DNA of 64,000 nucleotides. Source: Sphingomonas sp. GTDB lineage: Bacteria; Pseudomonadota; Alphaproteobacteria; Sphingomonadales; Sphingomonadaceae. The stretch is from NCBI GenBank assembly GCA_025936675.1, contig JAICSX010000003.1, positions 1 through 64,000 of the forward strand, in the 5' to 3' direction. The notes below the pieces were generated by a model. That model was not told where the DNA came from. It saw only the letters and a program-made list of their open reading frames with translations, and ran no database searches. Every line of letters begins with the position of its first letter. Position 1 is the first letter of the stretch. Of this stretch, positions 26,586 to 35,981 are shown piece after piece. Position numbers and translations under genes: made by a program.

Positions 26586-28370
26586 ATGGCCATCAATGCT
26601 CCAAGCCGCCCCAAAGGACGGTCGATCCGGAACCTGCGAATGGTGTGGGGCTTTGCGACACAATATCCCGGCCGAATTGCCTGCGCAGCCTTCGCCTTGC
26701 TGATCGCGGCAGCGGCGGCGACCTCAATTCCCTACGGGTTCAAGCTGGTCATCGACAAAGGCTTTGCCGCAGGCGGCGGCGGGCCGCAGCACATCGCGAA
26801 GTGGTTCGAAGGACTCCTCGGCGTGGTAGTCGTCATGGCGGTCGCGACCGCCTTCCGATATTATTTTGTCTCCTGGCTGGGTGAGCGGACGGTCGCCGAC
26901 ATCCGCCTCGCCGTGCACCGCAACTTGCTGCGCCTGTCCCCGGGGTTCTTCGAGGAGAACCGGCCGGCGGAAATCACTTCCCGCCTGACCGTCGACACCA
27001 CCATTATCGAGCAGGTAGTCGGCACGACGATCTCGGTTGCGCTTCGCAACACGATCATGGCCCTCGCCTGCATCGTCATCATGTTCGCGCTGGCCCCGAA
27101 GCTCGCCGGCCTGATGATGCTCGGCGTGCCGGTCGTGATGGTCCCGATCATTCTCCTCGCGCGCAGGGTGAGAACCATCTCGGTCAAGAGCCAGGACCGG
27201 ATTGCCGACGTTGGCACCGTCACCAGCGAAGTGCTTGGCGCGATGAAGATCGTCCAGGCCTTCAACCAGCAAGGCCGCGAGGCGGCCCGCTTCTCCGATG
27301 CGGTCCAGCGCGTGTTCGAGACGGCCAAGCGCCGGATGCGCGTGCGCGCGTTGATGACCGGCATTGCGATCGTCCTTATGTTCAGCGCGATCGTCTCAGT
27401 GATCTGGCTCGGCGCGATCGACGTTTCAGCCGGCCGGATGACGGGCGGAACCATCGCCGCATTCGTCCTTTACGGCGGCCTGCTCGCGGGCGGTCTCGGC
27501 AATTTGTCCGAAGTCTATGGCGATCTTCTGCGTGCTTCGGGTGCGTCCGAGCGGCTGGGAGAGCTGCTCCACGCCGAAGCTGAGATTCGGGCTCCCGCGC
27601 AGCCGAAGAACTTACCAGAGCCTCCGCTCGGCACGCTCGCGTTCGAAAATGTGACGTTCCATTATCCGACGCGGCCGGAGACGAGCGCGCTCAACGACTT
27701 CAACCTCAGCGTCCGCTCGCGCGAGCGGCTGGCGCTCGTCGGTCCGTCGGGCGCCGGGAAGACGACGATCTTCCAGCTCGCCGAACGCTTTTACGATCCG
27801 CAGACCGGCCGCGTGCTGCTCGACGGGGTCGACCTCAAGGACGCCGATCCCGCCGACGTCCGGCAACGCATCGCGCTCGTGCCCCAGGAGGTGGTGATCT
27901 TCGCCGCATCGGCGCGCGACAACCTCCGCTATGGCAATTGGAACGCGAGCGAGGACGAGCTGTGGCAAGCCGCGCGCGACGCTAATGCCGAGGATTTCTT
28001 GCGCGCATTACCCGAAGGGCTCGACACCTATATGGGCGAAGGCGGCGCGCGCCTGTCGGGCGGCCAGCGCCAGCGCATCGCCATTGCTCGCGCGCTCCTC
28101 CGCGATGCTCCCTTGCTGCTTCTCGATGAAGCTACCTCAGCGCTCGACGCGGAGAGCGAGCGGCTGGTCCAGGACGCGCTCGACCGCCTGATGGAGCATC
28201 GGACGACGATCGTCATCGCACATCGGCTCGCCACAGTGCGTGCAGCCGATCGGATCGTCGTGATGGACGAGGGCCGAATCGTCGAGGAAGGCACGCACGC
28301 GAGCCTCAACGCCCGCGGCGGCCTTTATGCGCGGCTCGCGCGCCTTCAGTTCGAGGACCGCGCGGCTTAA
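26586..28370 (+). CDS. ABC-type exporter, fused membrane and ATPase domains
   Basis: 594 aa half-transporter. The N-terminal membrane domain has six helices (FAALLIAAAAATSIP to VLYGGLLAGG). The ATPase domain has Walker A GPSGAGKTT, the Q-loop in VPQEVVIFA, signature LSGGQRQRIAIARALL, Walker B LLLLDEATSALD and the H-loop in VIAHRLAT. It dimerises for export, in the MsbA/ABCB family. Substrate could be lipid or drug; not set by sequence. Its stop shares TTAA with the convergent low-complexity gene. Confidence 0.92.
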   Translation: MAINAPSRPKGRSIRNLRMVWGFATQYPGRIACAAFALLIAAAAATSIPYGFKLVIDKGFAAGGGGPQHIAKWFEGLLGVVVVMAVATAFRYYFVSWLGERTVADIRLAVHRNLLRLSPGFFEENRPAEITSRLTVDTTIIEQVVGTTISVALRNTIMALACIVIMFALAPKLAGLMMLGVPVVMVPIILLARRVRTISVKSQDRIADVGTVTSEVLGAMKIVQAFNQQGREAARFSDAVQRVFETAKRRMRVRALMTGIAIVLMFSAIVSVIWLGAIDVSAGRMTGGTIAAFVLYGGLLAGGLGNLSEVYGDLLRASGASERLGELLHAEAEIRAPAQPKNLPEPPLGTLAFENVTFHYPTRPETSALNDFNLSVRSRERLALVGPSGAGKTTIFQLAERFYDPQTGRVLLDGVDLKDADPADVRQRIALVPQEVVIFAASARDNLRYGNWNASEDELWQAARDANAEDFLRALPEGLDTYMGEGGARLSGGQRQRIAIARALLRDAPLLLLDEATSALDAESERLVQDALDRLMEHRTTIVIAHRLATVRAADRIVVMDEGRIVEEGTHASLNARGGLYARLARLQFEDRAA

Positions 28371-29077
28371 GCGTTTCCGCCCGCGCCGCCTCCGCCCGCG
28401 CCGCCGCCGGAGCTCCCGCCACCTGACGAGCCGCCGCGGCCGCGAGAGCTGGACCCGCGCTTGCGCGAGGACGTGCTCCGCGAACGCGCGGATGTGCTGC
28501 GCGACTTCGCTGCTCCGCTAGACTTCTTCGCCGCCGGTTTGCGCGCCGCGGAGGAGCGGCTCGTTCCGCCGCTTGACGACTTGGCCCGCGTCGAGGTCGA
28601 CTTAGCGGTGCTGCGCTTGGCTGTTGAGCGCTTCGCCGTCGACCGCTTCGCCGAAGGCTTGCGCGCGCCGCCCGACTTGTTCGCTGCGCTGCTGCGGCTC
28701 GAACCCGATGACGATCCGGAGCTTCCACCCGAGCTGGAGCTCGCGGTTCCTTCCATCGACCATTTGCCGGTCATGACCCGCTGCGCCGCCTCGGCGACCG
28801 CTTCGGCGATTAGGGAACCAAGCTTGGTTGCACTCGCCATCACGTTCGTCGCGGCCTGCGATGCTGTATCGGCGGCATCGAGCCCTGCATCGCGGATCGC
28901 GCGGCGCGCCTTCGGGCTTGCGCTGATTGCTGCAGCCGCTGCGGCGAGACCAGCCGCGAGCATTTCCTTGCTCATCGCTGCCTTGGCGAGCTTGTCGACA
29001 GTGTCGGTGCTGCCGCCCCTCGACGATGTGCTCTTTGAAGAAGACCGAGAACTACTCTTACGTGCGGATTTGGCCAT
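28367..29077 (-). CDS. Ser/Lys/Ala-rich low-complexity protein, candidate DNA-binding phasin
   Basis: 236 aa from ATG 29077 with GGAGG nine bases upstream; a longer frame to 29164 is not needed. Basic Ser-rich lead (KSARKSSSRSSSK), then an Ala-rich amphipathic region (MLAAGLAAAAAAISASP, DAADTASQAATNVMASATKL, AEAVAEAAQRVM), then a long Ser/Gly tract and (KRSTA)n/(RSTS)n repeats ending in Gly. This is how PhaF/PhaM-type phasins are built: an amphipathic granule-binding part plus a histone H1-like tail. The PHA genes nearby and a TTGCAATGC box upstream support this, but a nucleoid protein with no PHA link is also possible. Confidence 0.7.
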   Translation of the reverse strand: MAKSARKSSSRSSSKSTSSRGGSTDTVDKLAKAAMSKEMLAAGLAAAAAAISASPKARRAIRDAGLDAADTASQAATNVMASATKLGSLIAEAVAEAAQRVMTGKWSMEGTASSSSGGSSGSSSGSSRSSAANKSGGARKPSAKRSTAKRSTAKRSTAKSTSTRAKSSSGGTSRSSAARKPAAKKSSGAAKSRSTSARSRSTSSRKRGSSSRGRGGSSGGGSSGGGAGGGGAGGNA

Positions 29078-29155
29078 GGCTCTTTTCCTCCGTTCACGAA
29101 AAGACACTTCAAGGCTGTAACGGTTCCCGAATGACCGTGGAAGTGCGGCGATTCC

Positions 29156-29164
29156 GCATTGCAA
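29156..29164. promoter_or_regulatory. TTGCAATGC, candidate PhaR box upstream of the candidate phasin
   Basis: On the minus strand this reads TTGCAATGC, 79-87 bases upstream of the candidate phasin start. It resembles the boxes near phaZ and phaR. It also lies just past the terminator hairpin of the tiny upstream gene. Confidence 0.4.
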
Positions 29165-29181
29165 TTTCCAGAAATGTTAAA

Positions 29182-29210
29182 GGGCACCGCCGCGTCACGC
29201 AGCGATGCCC
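29182..29210 (-). terminator. Strand-specific terminator hairpin for the tiny gene
   Basis: 13-bp stem (29182-29194 with 29198-29210) and a three-base loop. In RNA copied from the minus strand all 13 pairs form, two as G-U wobbles. In plus-strand RNA those two positions would be C-A mismatches. A short T-tract (TTT, then AACATTT) follows on the minus strand. Confidence 0.75.
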
Positions 29211-29253
29211 TTCGACATGGTCAGCGGCCGGAGATGTGGCCGTTCGTCAGCTT

Positions 29254-29304
29254 TTAGGGCCTACGAACACCCCTTTCCGACCTCCCTGCTGAACCATGAG
29301 ACAT
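29254..29304 (-). CDS. 16-codon gene with extended Shine-Dalgarno (rreB/rreR-like)
   Basis: Encodes MSHGSAGRSERGVRRP (16 aa, ATG 29302-29304, TAA 29254-29256). Fifteen bases ending one base before the start codon are a perfect complement of the 16S rRNA 3' end (GGATCACCTCCTTTC). A small hairpin (29321-29336) stands directly 5' of this site, and a strand-specific terminator hairpin lies at 29182-29210, so the likely mRNA is about 160 bases. From memory, rreB in Bradyrhizobiaceae (14 aa) and rreR in the Rhodobacter lineage have the same design: a very short ORF and an SD of 16-17 nt, with expression controlled by ribosome binding. The basic peptide itself has no recognised fold. Confidence 0.75.
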   Translation of the reverse strand: MSHGSAGRSERGVRRP

Positions 29305-29305
29305 C

Positions 29306-29320
29306 GGATCACCTCCTTTC
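29306..29320 (-). promoter_or_regulatory. 15-nt extended Shine-Dalgarno
   Basis: On the minus strand GAAAGGAGGTGATCC pairs with every base of the last ~15 of 16S rRNA as known in Proteobacteria. Normal sites in this window pair over 4-6 bases. It lies one base before the ATG, closer than the usual 5-9. Confidence 0.85.
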
Positions 29321-29336
29321 GCTGCGTTGAAGCAGC
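29321..29336 (-). other. 5' UTR hairpin before the extended Shine-Dalgarno
   Basis: Minus strand GCTGCTTCAACGCAGC: five-base stem GCTGC/GCAGC and six-base loop, immediately 5' of the extended SD. It would hold the site in an open form or mark the 5' end of the small mRNA. Confidence 0.5.
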
Positions 29337-29417
29337 CTCAAAGATGATTCATGGTTTCAATAAGTGCAAGACTTGTAGTTGCGTGAAATTTCGGCAAACT
29401 CTTTGCCTTCGCGCCGC

Positions 29418-29879
29418 TCAGGCGCGGCAATCCTCGATAACGCGCGCAGGTTCGGCCCACGCCGGCACCACGAGCGGCGGCTCGCTACCGACCGTGAATC
29501 CCAGTCGGGCGCGGCTATTCGACAGCGCATCGAGAAGCGAATCGCTCGCCCCGAGCTGGATCGTCAAACGACCCGTCGTGGGATTGAAGCTGGCGGGAAT
29601 GCTTCGGCTTTGGGAGCTGGTCCAAACAGCAATGAAGGGCGCGGCGGCCGTCGCCGCCTTGGCGATGCTGACCTGCCGCGTCGAGCGCGTGCAGCTCACC
29701 CACAATTGCGGAGCGCCGCCGACGTTTACGAACGTCGCTTCGCTGCCGTCGCTCGTCGCAGCATAGCTCCAGCTGCCATCGATCGGCTTTGCGGTGGAAA
29801 GATCCGGTACCGTTTGCGTCGTCTGTGCGGACAGTGAGGTGGCAATCAGCGCGAGCGCTGCAGCAATCGTCAATCGCAT
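29418..29879 (-). CDS. Exported protein of unknown function
   Basis: 153 aa. Classical signal peptide: MRLTIAAALALIATSLSAQ, with cleavage likely after SAQ or ALSAQ-like. The mature part holds beta strands (GSWSYAATSDGSEATFVN, LWVSCTRSTRQVSIA, RLTIQLGASDSLLDAL) and a lone pair of cysteines (C in VSCTRS and in IEDCRA) that could form a disulphide in the periplasm. Five bases follow the phaR stop, so it is probably co-transcribed with phaR. No named family. Confidence 0.75.
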   Translation of the reverse strand: MRLTIAAALALIATSLSAQTTQTVPDLSTAKPIDGSWSYAATSDGSEATFVNVGGAPQLWVSCTRSTRQVSIAKAATAAAPFIAVWTSSQSRSIPASFNPTTGRLTIQLGASDSLLDALSNSRARLGFTVGSEPPLVVPAWAEPARVIEDCRA

Positions 29880-29884
29880 GTTGA

Positions 29885-30403
29885 TCAGCGACTCAGCTTG
29901 TCGACTTTGGCCTGCAGCGCGGCGAGCTCCGCCTTCAGTTGCTCGATGTCGCTGCTGGCCGGCTTCGCTTCGGCCTTGCCCTTCCCGCTAAACGCACGGC
30001 TCGCATCCTCGAACATCGCCATGTTGCGCTTGGCGAGGTCGGCGAACATGTTCGCGCCGAATGCATCGCGCGCCGCCGTCTGATTGCGCTGGAAGGCGTC
30101 CATTGCCGCTTCGAGATATTGCGGCACGAAATTCTGCATCGAGTTGCCGTAGAGGCCGATGAGCTGCTTGAGGAAGTTCAAGGGAAGCATGGTCGAACCA
30201 CGCGCCTCCTCCTCGACGATGATCTGGGTCAGCACCTGCCGGGTGATATCGTCGCCGGTCTTCGCGTCGACGACTTCGAACTCACGGCCTTCGCGCACCA
30301 TTTGCGCAAGACGGTCGAGCGTGATGTAGGTCGAGCTTTCGGTGTCATAAAGCCGCCGGTTCGCGTACTTTTTGATTGTCACCTTTCCGCTATTCTTCGC
30401 CAT
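29885..30403 (-). CDS. phaR: PHA synthesis regulator PhaR
   Basis: 172 aa from ATG 30403; a TTG six bases upstream is not needed. N-terminal PHB_acc_N block is unmistakable: VTIKKYANRRLYDTESSTYITLD, then DDITRQVLTQIIVEEEARG, followed by the accumulation-regulator repeat region (QNFVPQYLEAAMDAFQRNQ). The C-terminal is coiled coil (LKAELAALQAKVDKL). PhaR represses phasin and its own gene until PHA granules titrate it. Its start codon overlaps that of the divergent PhaC-like gene in CATG. A TGCACTGCAA box lies 46-55 bases upstream. Confidence 0.95.
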   Translation of the reverse strand: MAKNSGKVTIKKYANRRLYDTESSTYITLDRLAQMVREGREFEVVDAKTGDDITRQVLTQIIVEEEARGSTMLPLNFLKQLIGLYGNSMQNFVPQYLEAAMDAFQRNQTAARDAFGANMFADLAKRNMAMFEDASRAFSGKGKAEAKPASSDIEQLKAELAALQAKVDKLSR

Positions 30404-31472
30404 GAACAAATCCCCGAGCTCGAGCGGCGGCTTACTACCGGAGCATAGTGCACTGCAACATGAACGCGCGCCACGGCCTCTGCCGCTGTTTCTCGAATTG
30501 GTACGGGAGGTTTCCGCGCGCGAGCCGGAGCTTGCATCTGCAGCGCTAGCGGGTTTGCGAGCCTACGAGCAGGCGCCGCGGCGCGAGCGGCCGCCGCCCA
30601 GGCCCGAAGTTTCGCGCGTCCGCGGTGCATCGTTGCGCGACCATGGCGGGAGCGGGCCGCCAGCGGTGCTTGTTCCGTCGCTCATCAACCCGCCGCGGAT
30701 CCTTGACCTCGACCGTGAGGTGTCGCTGGCAGGTGCGGTCGCTCGGATGGGCCGACGCACTCTACTGCTGGATTGGGGCAAATCGGACGAGCGCACCGAA
30801 CTCACCGTCGCTGGGCACGTCGAAAAATTGCTGCTGCCGTTGCTGCGTGAGCTCGGCGAGCCTGTCGCGCTGGTCGGCTACTGCCTGGGCGGCACGATGG
30901 CGATTGCGGCCGCCAACGTCGCACCGGTCGAGCGTGTCGTCACGCTGGCCACGCCGTGGAATTTCGCCCGCTATCCAGCGACCTCGAAACGTGCGCTGCA
31001 GGACATGTGGCAACACTCGCAAACGGCGGCGCAAGCGCTCGGCGCCCTGCCGATGGAGGTGCTACAGGCGGCCTTCTGGTCGCTCGATCCGGAACGAACC
31101 GTTCGAAAGTTCGCCGAGTTCGGACAGCGGGACCCCGCAGGCAACGATGCGCGACGTTTCATCGAGCTCGAGGAATGGGCGAACGAAGGCGAACCCCTGC
31201 CCTATCCTGCGGCGCGCGAGCTGGTCGACGAGCTGTTCGGAAATGACCTTCCGGGTTCCTGCCGGTGGCAGGTCGCCGGCCGCGCGGTCATTGACAGACT
31301 TGCCGTGCCTGCCCTGCACCTCACAGCCGAGCGCGACCTCATCGCCCCGCCGCAAACGGTCGCCAGTGGTGACGTGATCGCGATCGCTTCCGGCCATGTC
31401 GGCATGATCGTCGGCTCGGCGCGGCAGCAGCTTCACGCTGCGCTGAAAGGCTTTCTCGTGCCTTGCCGCTGA
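30402..31472 (+). CDS. PhaC-like alpha/beta hydrolase
   Basis: Up to 356 aa from ATG 30402. The core reads like a short PHA synthase: [13 protein letters not shown] (compare VPPLVNRYYILDL), LDWGKSDE, the nucleophile box GYCLGGTMA with Cys, an Asp in ERDLIAPP and a His in SGHVGMIVG. At this length it matches class III PhaC size, but no PhaE partner is adjacent. The ATG overlaps the phaR start head to head; later starts near CTG 30453 with CCGGAG upstream are possible. It could be a synthase or a related acyl-hydrolase; biochemical role is uncertain. Confidence 0.8.
   Translation: MNKSPSSSGGLLPEHSALQHERAPRPLPLFLELVREVSAREPELASAALAGLRAYEQAPRRERPPPRPEVSRVRGASLRDHGGSGPPAVLVPSLINPPRILDLDREVSLAGAVARMGRRTLLLDWGKSDERTELTVAGHVEKLLLPLLRELGEPVALVGYCLGGTMAIAAANVAPVERVVTLATPWNFARYPATSKRALQDMWQHSQTAAQALGALPMEVLQAAFWSLDPERTVRKFAEFGQRDPAGNDARRFIELEEWANEGEPLPYPAARELVDELFGNDLPGSCRWQVAGRAVIDRLAVPALHLTAERDLIAPPQTVASGDVIAIASGHVGMIVGSARQQLHAALKGFLVPCR
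30449..30458. promoter_or_regulatory. TGCACTGCAA, candidate PhaR box
   Basis: Minus strand TTGCAGTGCA, 46-55 bases upstream of the phaR start. Contains the dyad TGCA-N-TGCA. Matches the motifs upstream of phaZ and the candidate phasin gene; PhaR proteins are known to bind dyads of the TGC-N-GCA type and to control their own gene. Confidence 0.5.
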
Positions 31473-31500
31473 AGACGCCCGTCGCTAAGTCGCCCCTCAC

Positions 31501-31577
31501 GCACCCGTAGCTCAGCTGGATAGAGCGTTGCCCTCCGAAGGCAAAGGCCACAGGTTCGAATCCTGTCGGGTGCGCCA
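31501..31577 (+). tRNA. tRNA-Arg (anticodon CCG)
   Basis: 77 bases with encoded CCA. The acceptor stem GCACCCG pairs with CGGGTGC, discriminator G then CCA. D-arm GCTCAGCTGGATAGAGC, anticodon stem TTGCC/GGCAA with loop CTCCGAA giving CCG, and T-arm with GGTTCGAATCC. Reads CGG codons. It lies 28 bases after the PhaC-like gene and directly before argH; no integrase or duplicated 3' end is nearby. Confidence 0.97.
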
Positions 31578-31621
31578 CCTCCTTGTTTGATTCCCTGCCG
31601 CACGCGTGGCAACGCGCGGGC

Positions 31622-33007
31622 GTGGCAGACGAGAAGCCTTCACAGCGCACATGGGGCGGCAGGTTCGAGACGAAGCCGGACGAGTTGATGACGCGCATCA
31701 ATGCGTCGATCGGGTTCGACAAGCGCCTGTGGCGCGAGGATATCGCGGCCTCGAAGGCGCATGCGGCCATGCTGCGCGAACAGGGCATCATTTCCGAAGG
31801 CGATGCAGCGGCGATCCTCGAAGGATTGGACCAGATTGCAGCGGAATATGAGCGCGACGGCGTTCCCGAGCGCCTGGAGCTCGAAGACATCCACATGACG
31901 GTCGAGAGCCGCCTCGCCGAGCTGATCGGCCCGGCTGCGGGGCGCCTGCACACAGCGCGCTCGCGCAACGATCAGGTCGCGACCGATTTCCGGCTGTGGG
32001 TGCGCAATGCCTGCGATGAAGCTGTCGACGCGGTCCGCAATCTGCAACGCGCGCTGGTCGAGCGCGCCGATGAGCATGCCGAAACGGTCATGCCCGGCTT
32101 CACACATCTCCAAGTTGCGCAGCCGATCACTCTGGGCCACCATCTGATGGCCTATTACGAGATGCTCCGTCGAGACGTATCGCGCTTCAGTGACGGACGC
32201 GCACGGATGAATGAAAGCCCACTGGGATCGGCGGCGCTTGCCGGCACTGGGTTCCCGATCGACCGCGAAAGGACTGCCGATGCGCTCGTATTCGACCGCG
32301 CGACCGCCAACAGCCTCGACAGCGTTTCCGACCGCGACTTCGCACTCGATTATCTGTCGGCCGCCGCGCAGTGCAGCCTGCACCTGTCGCGGCTCTGCGA
32401 AGAACTAATCATCTGGGCGAGCGCGCCGTTCGGCTTCGTGAAGCTGTCCGACCAATTCTCAACCGGCTCGTCGATCATGCCGCAGAAGCGCAACCCCGAC
32501 GCCGCCGAACTGGTGCGCGGGCACAGCGGGCGCATCGTTGGCGCGCTTACCTCGCTGATGGTGACGATGAAAGGCCTTCCGCTCGCTTATTCGAAGGACA
32601 TGCAGGACGACAAGGAACCGGTGTTCGAGGCTCGCGACCTGCTGATGCTGTCGCTCGAGGCGCTCGCCGGAATGGTCGAGACGGTCGAGTTCGTTCCGGA
32701 ACGCATGCGCGTTGCGGCGTCACAGGGCTATTCGACGGCCACCGACCTCGCCGACTGGCTGGTGCGCGAAGCCGACGTGCCGTTCCGCGAGGCGCACCAC
32801 ATCACGGGGCGCGCCGTGAAAGCGGCGGAGGAACGCGGCTGCGACCTTGCCGATTTGCCGCTCGATTCATTGAAAGCAATCGATGAACGCATCGATCAGC
32901 GGGTCTTCGATGTGCTCAGCGTCGACGCGTCCGTACGCAGCCGCACGAGCTACGGCGGCACTGCTCCGGCACGCGCACGCGAGCAGATTGCCGCGGCAAA
33001 GGAAGCG

Positions 33008-33019
<12 letters not shown>
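31622..33019 (+). CDS. argH: Argininosuccinate lyase
   Basis: 465 aa from GTG 31622 ([15 protein letters not shown]), chosen over TTG 31583 because family length fits and no extra N-terminus is expected. Splits argininosuccinate to arginine and fumarate. Signatures: WGGRF near the start, [13 protein letters not shown]-like THLQVAQPI, and the mobile loop [12 protein letters not shown] with its catalytic Ser. Its last 12 bases overlap the convergent argG end. It lies outside the argC-J-B-F-G run. Confidence 0.95.
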
Positions 33020-34233
<1,214 letters not shown>

Positions 34234-34237
<4 letters not shown>

Positions 34238-35088
34238 TTGCCTTCCAACAACCAGAGCATGGCGCCGCGCGCCGTGTGCATTCGATTTTCGGCTTGCCGC
34301 CACACCGCCGAACGCGCTCCGTCGATGACGGGCGCGGTGACTTCCTGACCGCGATGCGCGGGCAGGCAGTGCAGGAATCGGGCGTTCGGTGCGAGCGCCA
34401 TCAGCGCCTCGTCCACCTGGTAAGGCTCGAACGCGGCGCGGCGCTCCTCGCTGTCCTCGCCGCCCATCGACACCCAGACGTCGGTGTAGACCACGTCGGC
34501 GCCTTCAACAGCTTCCGCGGGGTCGGTAAGCTGACGCACATCGGGCGCATTGCCGAGACCGTAGCCTTCGGGGCTTGCGATGGTGAATTCGGCGCCGACG
34601 AGAGCGCAGGCTTCGGCGAGCGAGCGCGATACATTGTTGCCCTCGCCGATAAACGCGAGCTTCGCGCCTTCGAGCCGCCCGAGCATCTGCTTGACCGTGA
34701 GGAGGTCGGCGAGCGCCTGCAGCGGATGATCACTCCCTGAGAGCATGTTGAGCACTGGCGCGGCGTTCACGCGCGCCATTTCCTCGAGCAGCCCGTGATC
34801 GAACACGCGCCCGGCAATGATCGCGTGATAGCAGGCGAGCGTGTGGGTCACGTCGGGGACGCTCTCGCGCGTCCCCATCCCGAGCTCGTCCTTCTGGATA
34901 TAGACCGGATGACCGCCAAGCTGCGCGGTCGCCATCTCCATCGAATTGCGGGTGCGTGCGCTCGGCTTCTCGAAGTAAAGCGCGACGCCCTTGTCGTGGA
35001 GTACACGCGGCGCCGGCTGTTCGGAGGCGGCGAGTATCCAGTCCACGTCCGACGCGGTGAGGTCGCGGATCGATAGCAGGTGCCTCAC
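34234..35088 (-). CDS. argF: Ornithine carbamoyltransferase
   Basis: 284 aa from GTG 35088, overlapping the argB stop as GTGA; the open frame continues upstream inside argB but is not needed. Makes citrulline from ornithine and carbamoyl phosphate. The carbamoyl-phosphate loop reads [15 protein letters not shown] (Ser-Ala-Arg-Thr-Arg instead of the usual Ser-Thr-Arg-Thr-Arg), the catalytic loop HCLPAHRG is intact, and the ornithine-side motif [12 protein letters not shown] has Leu where most have Cys. The form is a bit short against the usual ~310 aa. Confidence 0.92.
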
Positions 35089-35981
35089 CAGCTCTTCTCC
35101 TTCCGGATCATCGTCCCGACGCCGTGGACGGTCAGGAGCTCGATCAACAGCGAATGCGGCACGCGCCCGTCGATGATGTGGGCATAGCCGACGCCCTGGT
35201 CGACCGCGTCGGCGCACGCCTTGAGCTTCGGGATCATGCCTTTGCCCACGCTTTCATGTTGCAAGCGCTCGCGCAGCTCCGCCGAGGTCAGGCGGGGAAT
35301 CAGCGTGCTCTCATCCTTCGGATCTTCGAGGAGGCCGGGGACCGCAGTCAAATAGACGATCTTCTCCGCCTTCATCGCGACGGCGATAGCCCGCGCGGCT
35401 TCGTCAGCGTTGACGTTGTAGGGGTGACCATCACCGTTTGCGCCGACCGTCGAGATCACAGGCATCAGGCCATCGTCGAGGAGGCGGTGGATCAGTTCGG
35501 CACGCACCTGGGTCACGTTGCCAACGAAGCCGAACGCCGAGTCCGCCGGAGTCACGGTCAACAAGCCTGCGTCCTCGCCCGACACGCCGACGGCGACGGG
35601 CTCTTCGCCGGCCTGGCTGTTGATCGTCGCCACGAGGTCGCGGTTGATCTTTCCGACCAACACCATGCGGACGATCTCGAGCGTCTCGGCGTCTGTTACC
35701 CGCAGGCCATCCTTGAACTCCGGCTCCTTTCCGACACGGCGGAGCATCACGTCGACCTGCGGCCCGCCGCCGTGCACCAGCACGCAGCGGACGCCGACGC
35801 TTCGAAGCAGGAGCACGTCCTGCGCAAGTGCGAGATCGCTCTCGCGGTCGATCGCCGCTCCGCCGAGCTTCACGACGATCGATTTTCCTGCAAATTCACG
35901 GATGTACGGGAGCGCTTCGACGAGCACTCGCGCGGTCTGAACGGGAGTCAGCGAAACTCCATCCAACAGGTTCCGGTTCAT
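35085..35981 (-). CDS. argB: Acetylglutamate kinase
   Basis: 298 aa, ATG 35981 in an ATGA overlap with argJ. Phosphorylates N-acetylglutamate. Amino acid kinase fold: IVVKLGGAAIDRE, LVHGGGPQVDVML, and NVNADEAARAIAVAMKAEKIVYLTAVPGLL. The N-terminal helix extension (ARVLVEALPYIREFAGK) is typical of arginine-inhibited hexameric enzymes, so feedback inhibition by arginine is likely. Confidence 0.95.
   Translation of the reverse strand: MNRNLLDGVSLTPVQTARVLVEALPYIREFAGKSIVVKLGGAAIDRESDLALAQDVLLLRSVGVRCVLVHGGGPQVDVMLRRVGKEPEFKDGLRVTDAETLEIVRMVLVGKINRDLVATINSQAGEEPVAVGVSGEDAGLLTVTPADSAFGFVGNVTQVRAELIHRLLDDGLMPVISTVGANGDGHPYNVNADEAARAIAVAMKAEKIVYLTAVPGLLEDPKDESTLIPRLTSAELRERLQHESVGKGMIPKLKACADAVDQGVGYAHIIDGRVPHSLLIELLTVHGVGTMIRKEKSW

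Noticed and set aside
29306..29336. Plus-strand small RNA with an anti-Shine-Dalgarno loop
   Set aside because: The plus strand equals the 16S rRNA 3' end and could titrate mRNAs, but the terminator hairpin pairs properly only in minus-strand RNA and an ORF follows the site on that strand.
31501..31577. tRNA-Arg as an integration site for a mobile element
   Set aside because: No integrase, no duplicated tRNA 3' end downstream, and argH follows directly.
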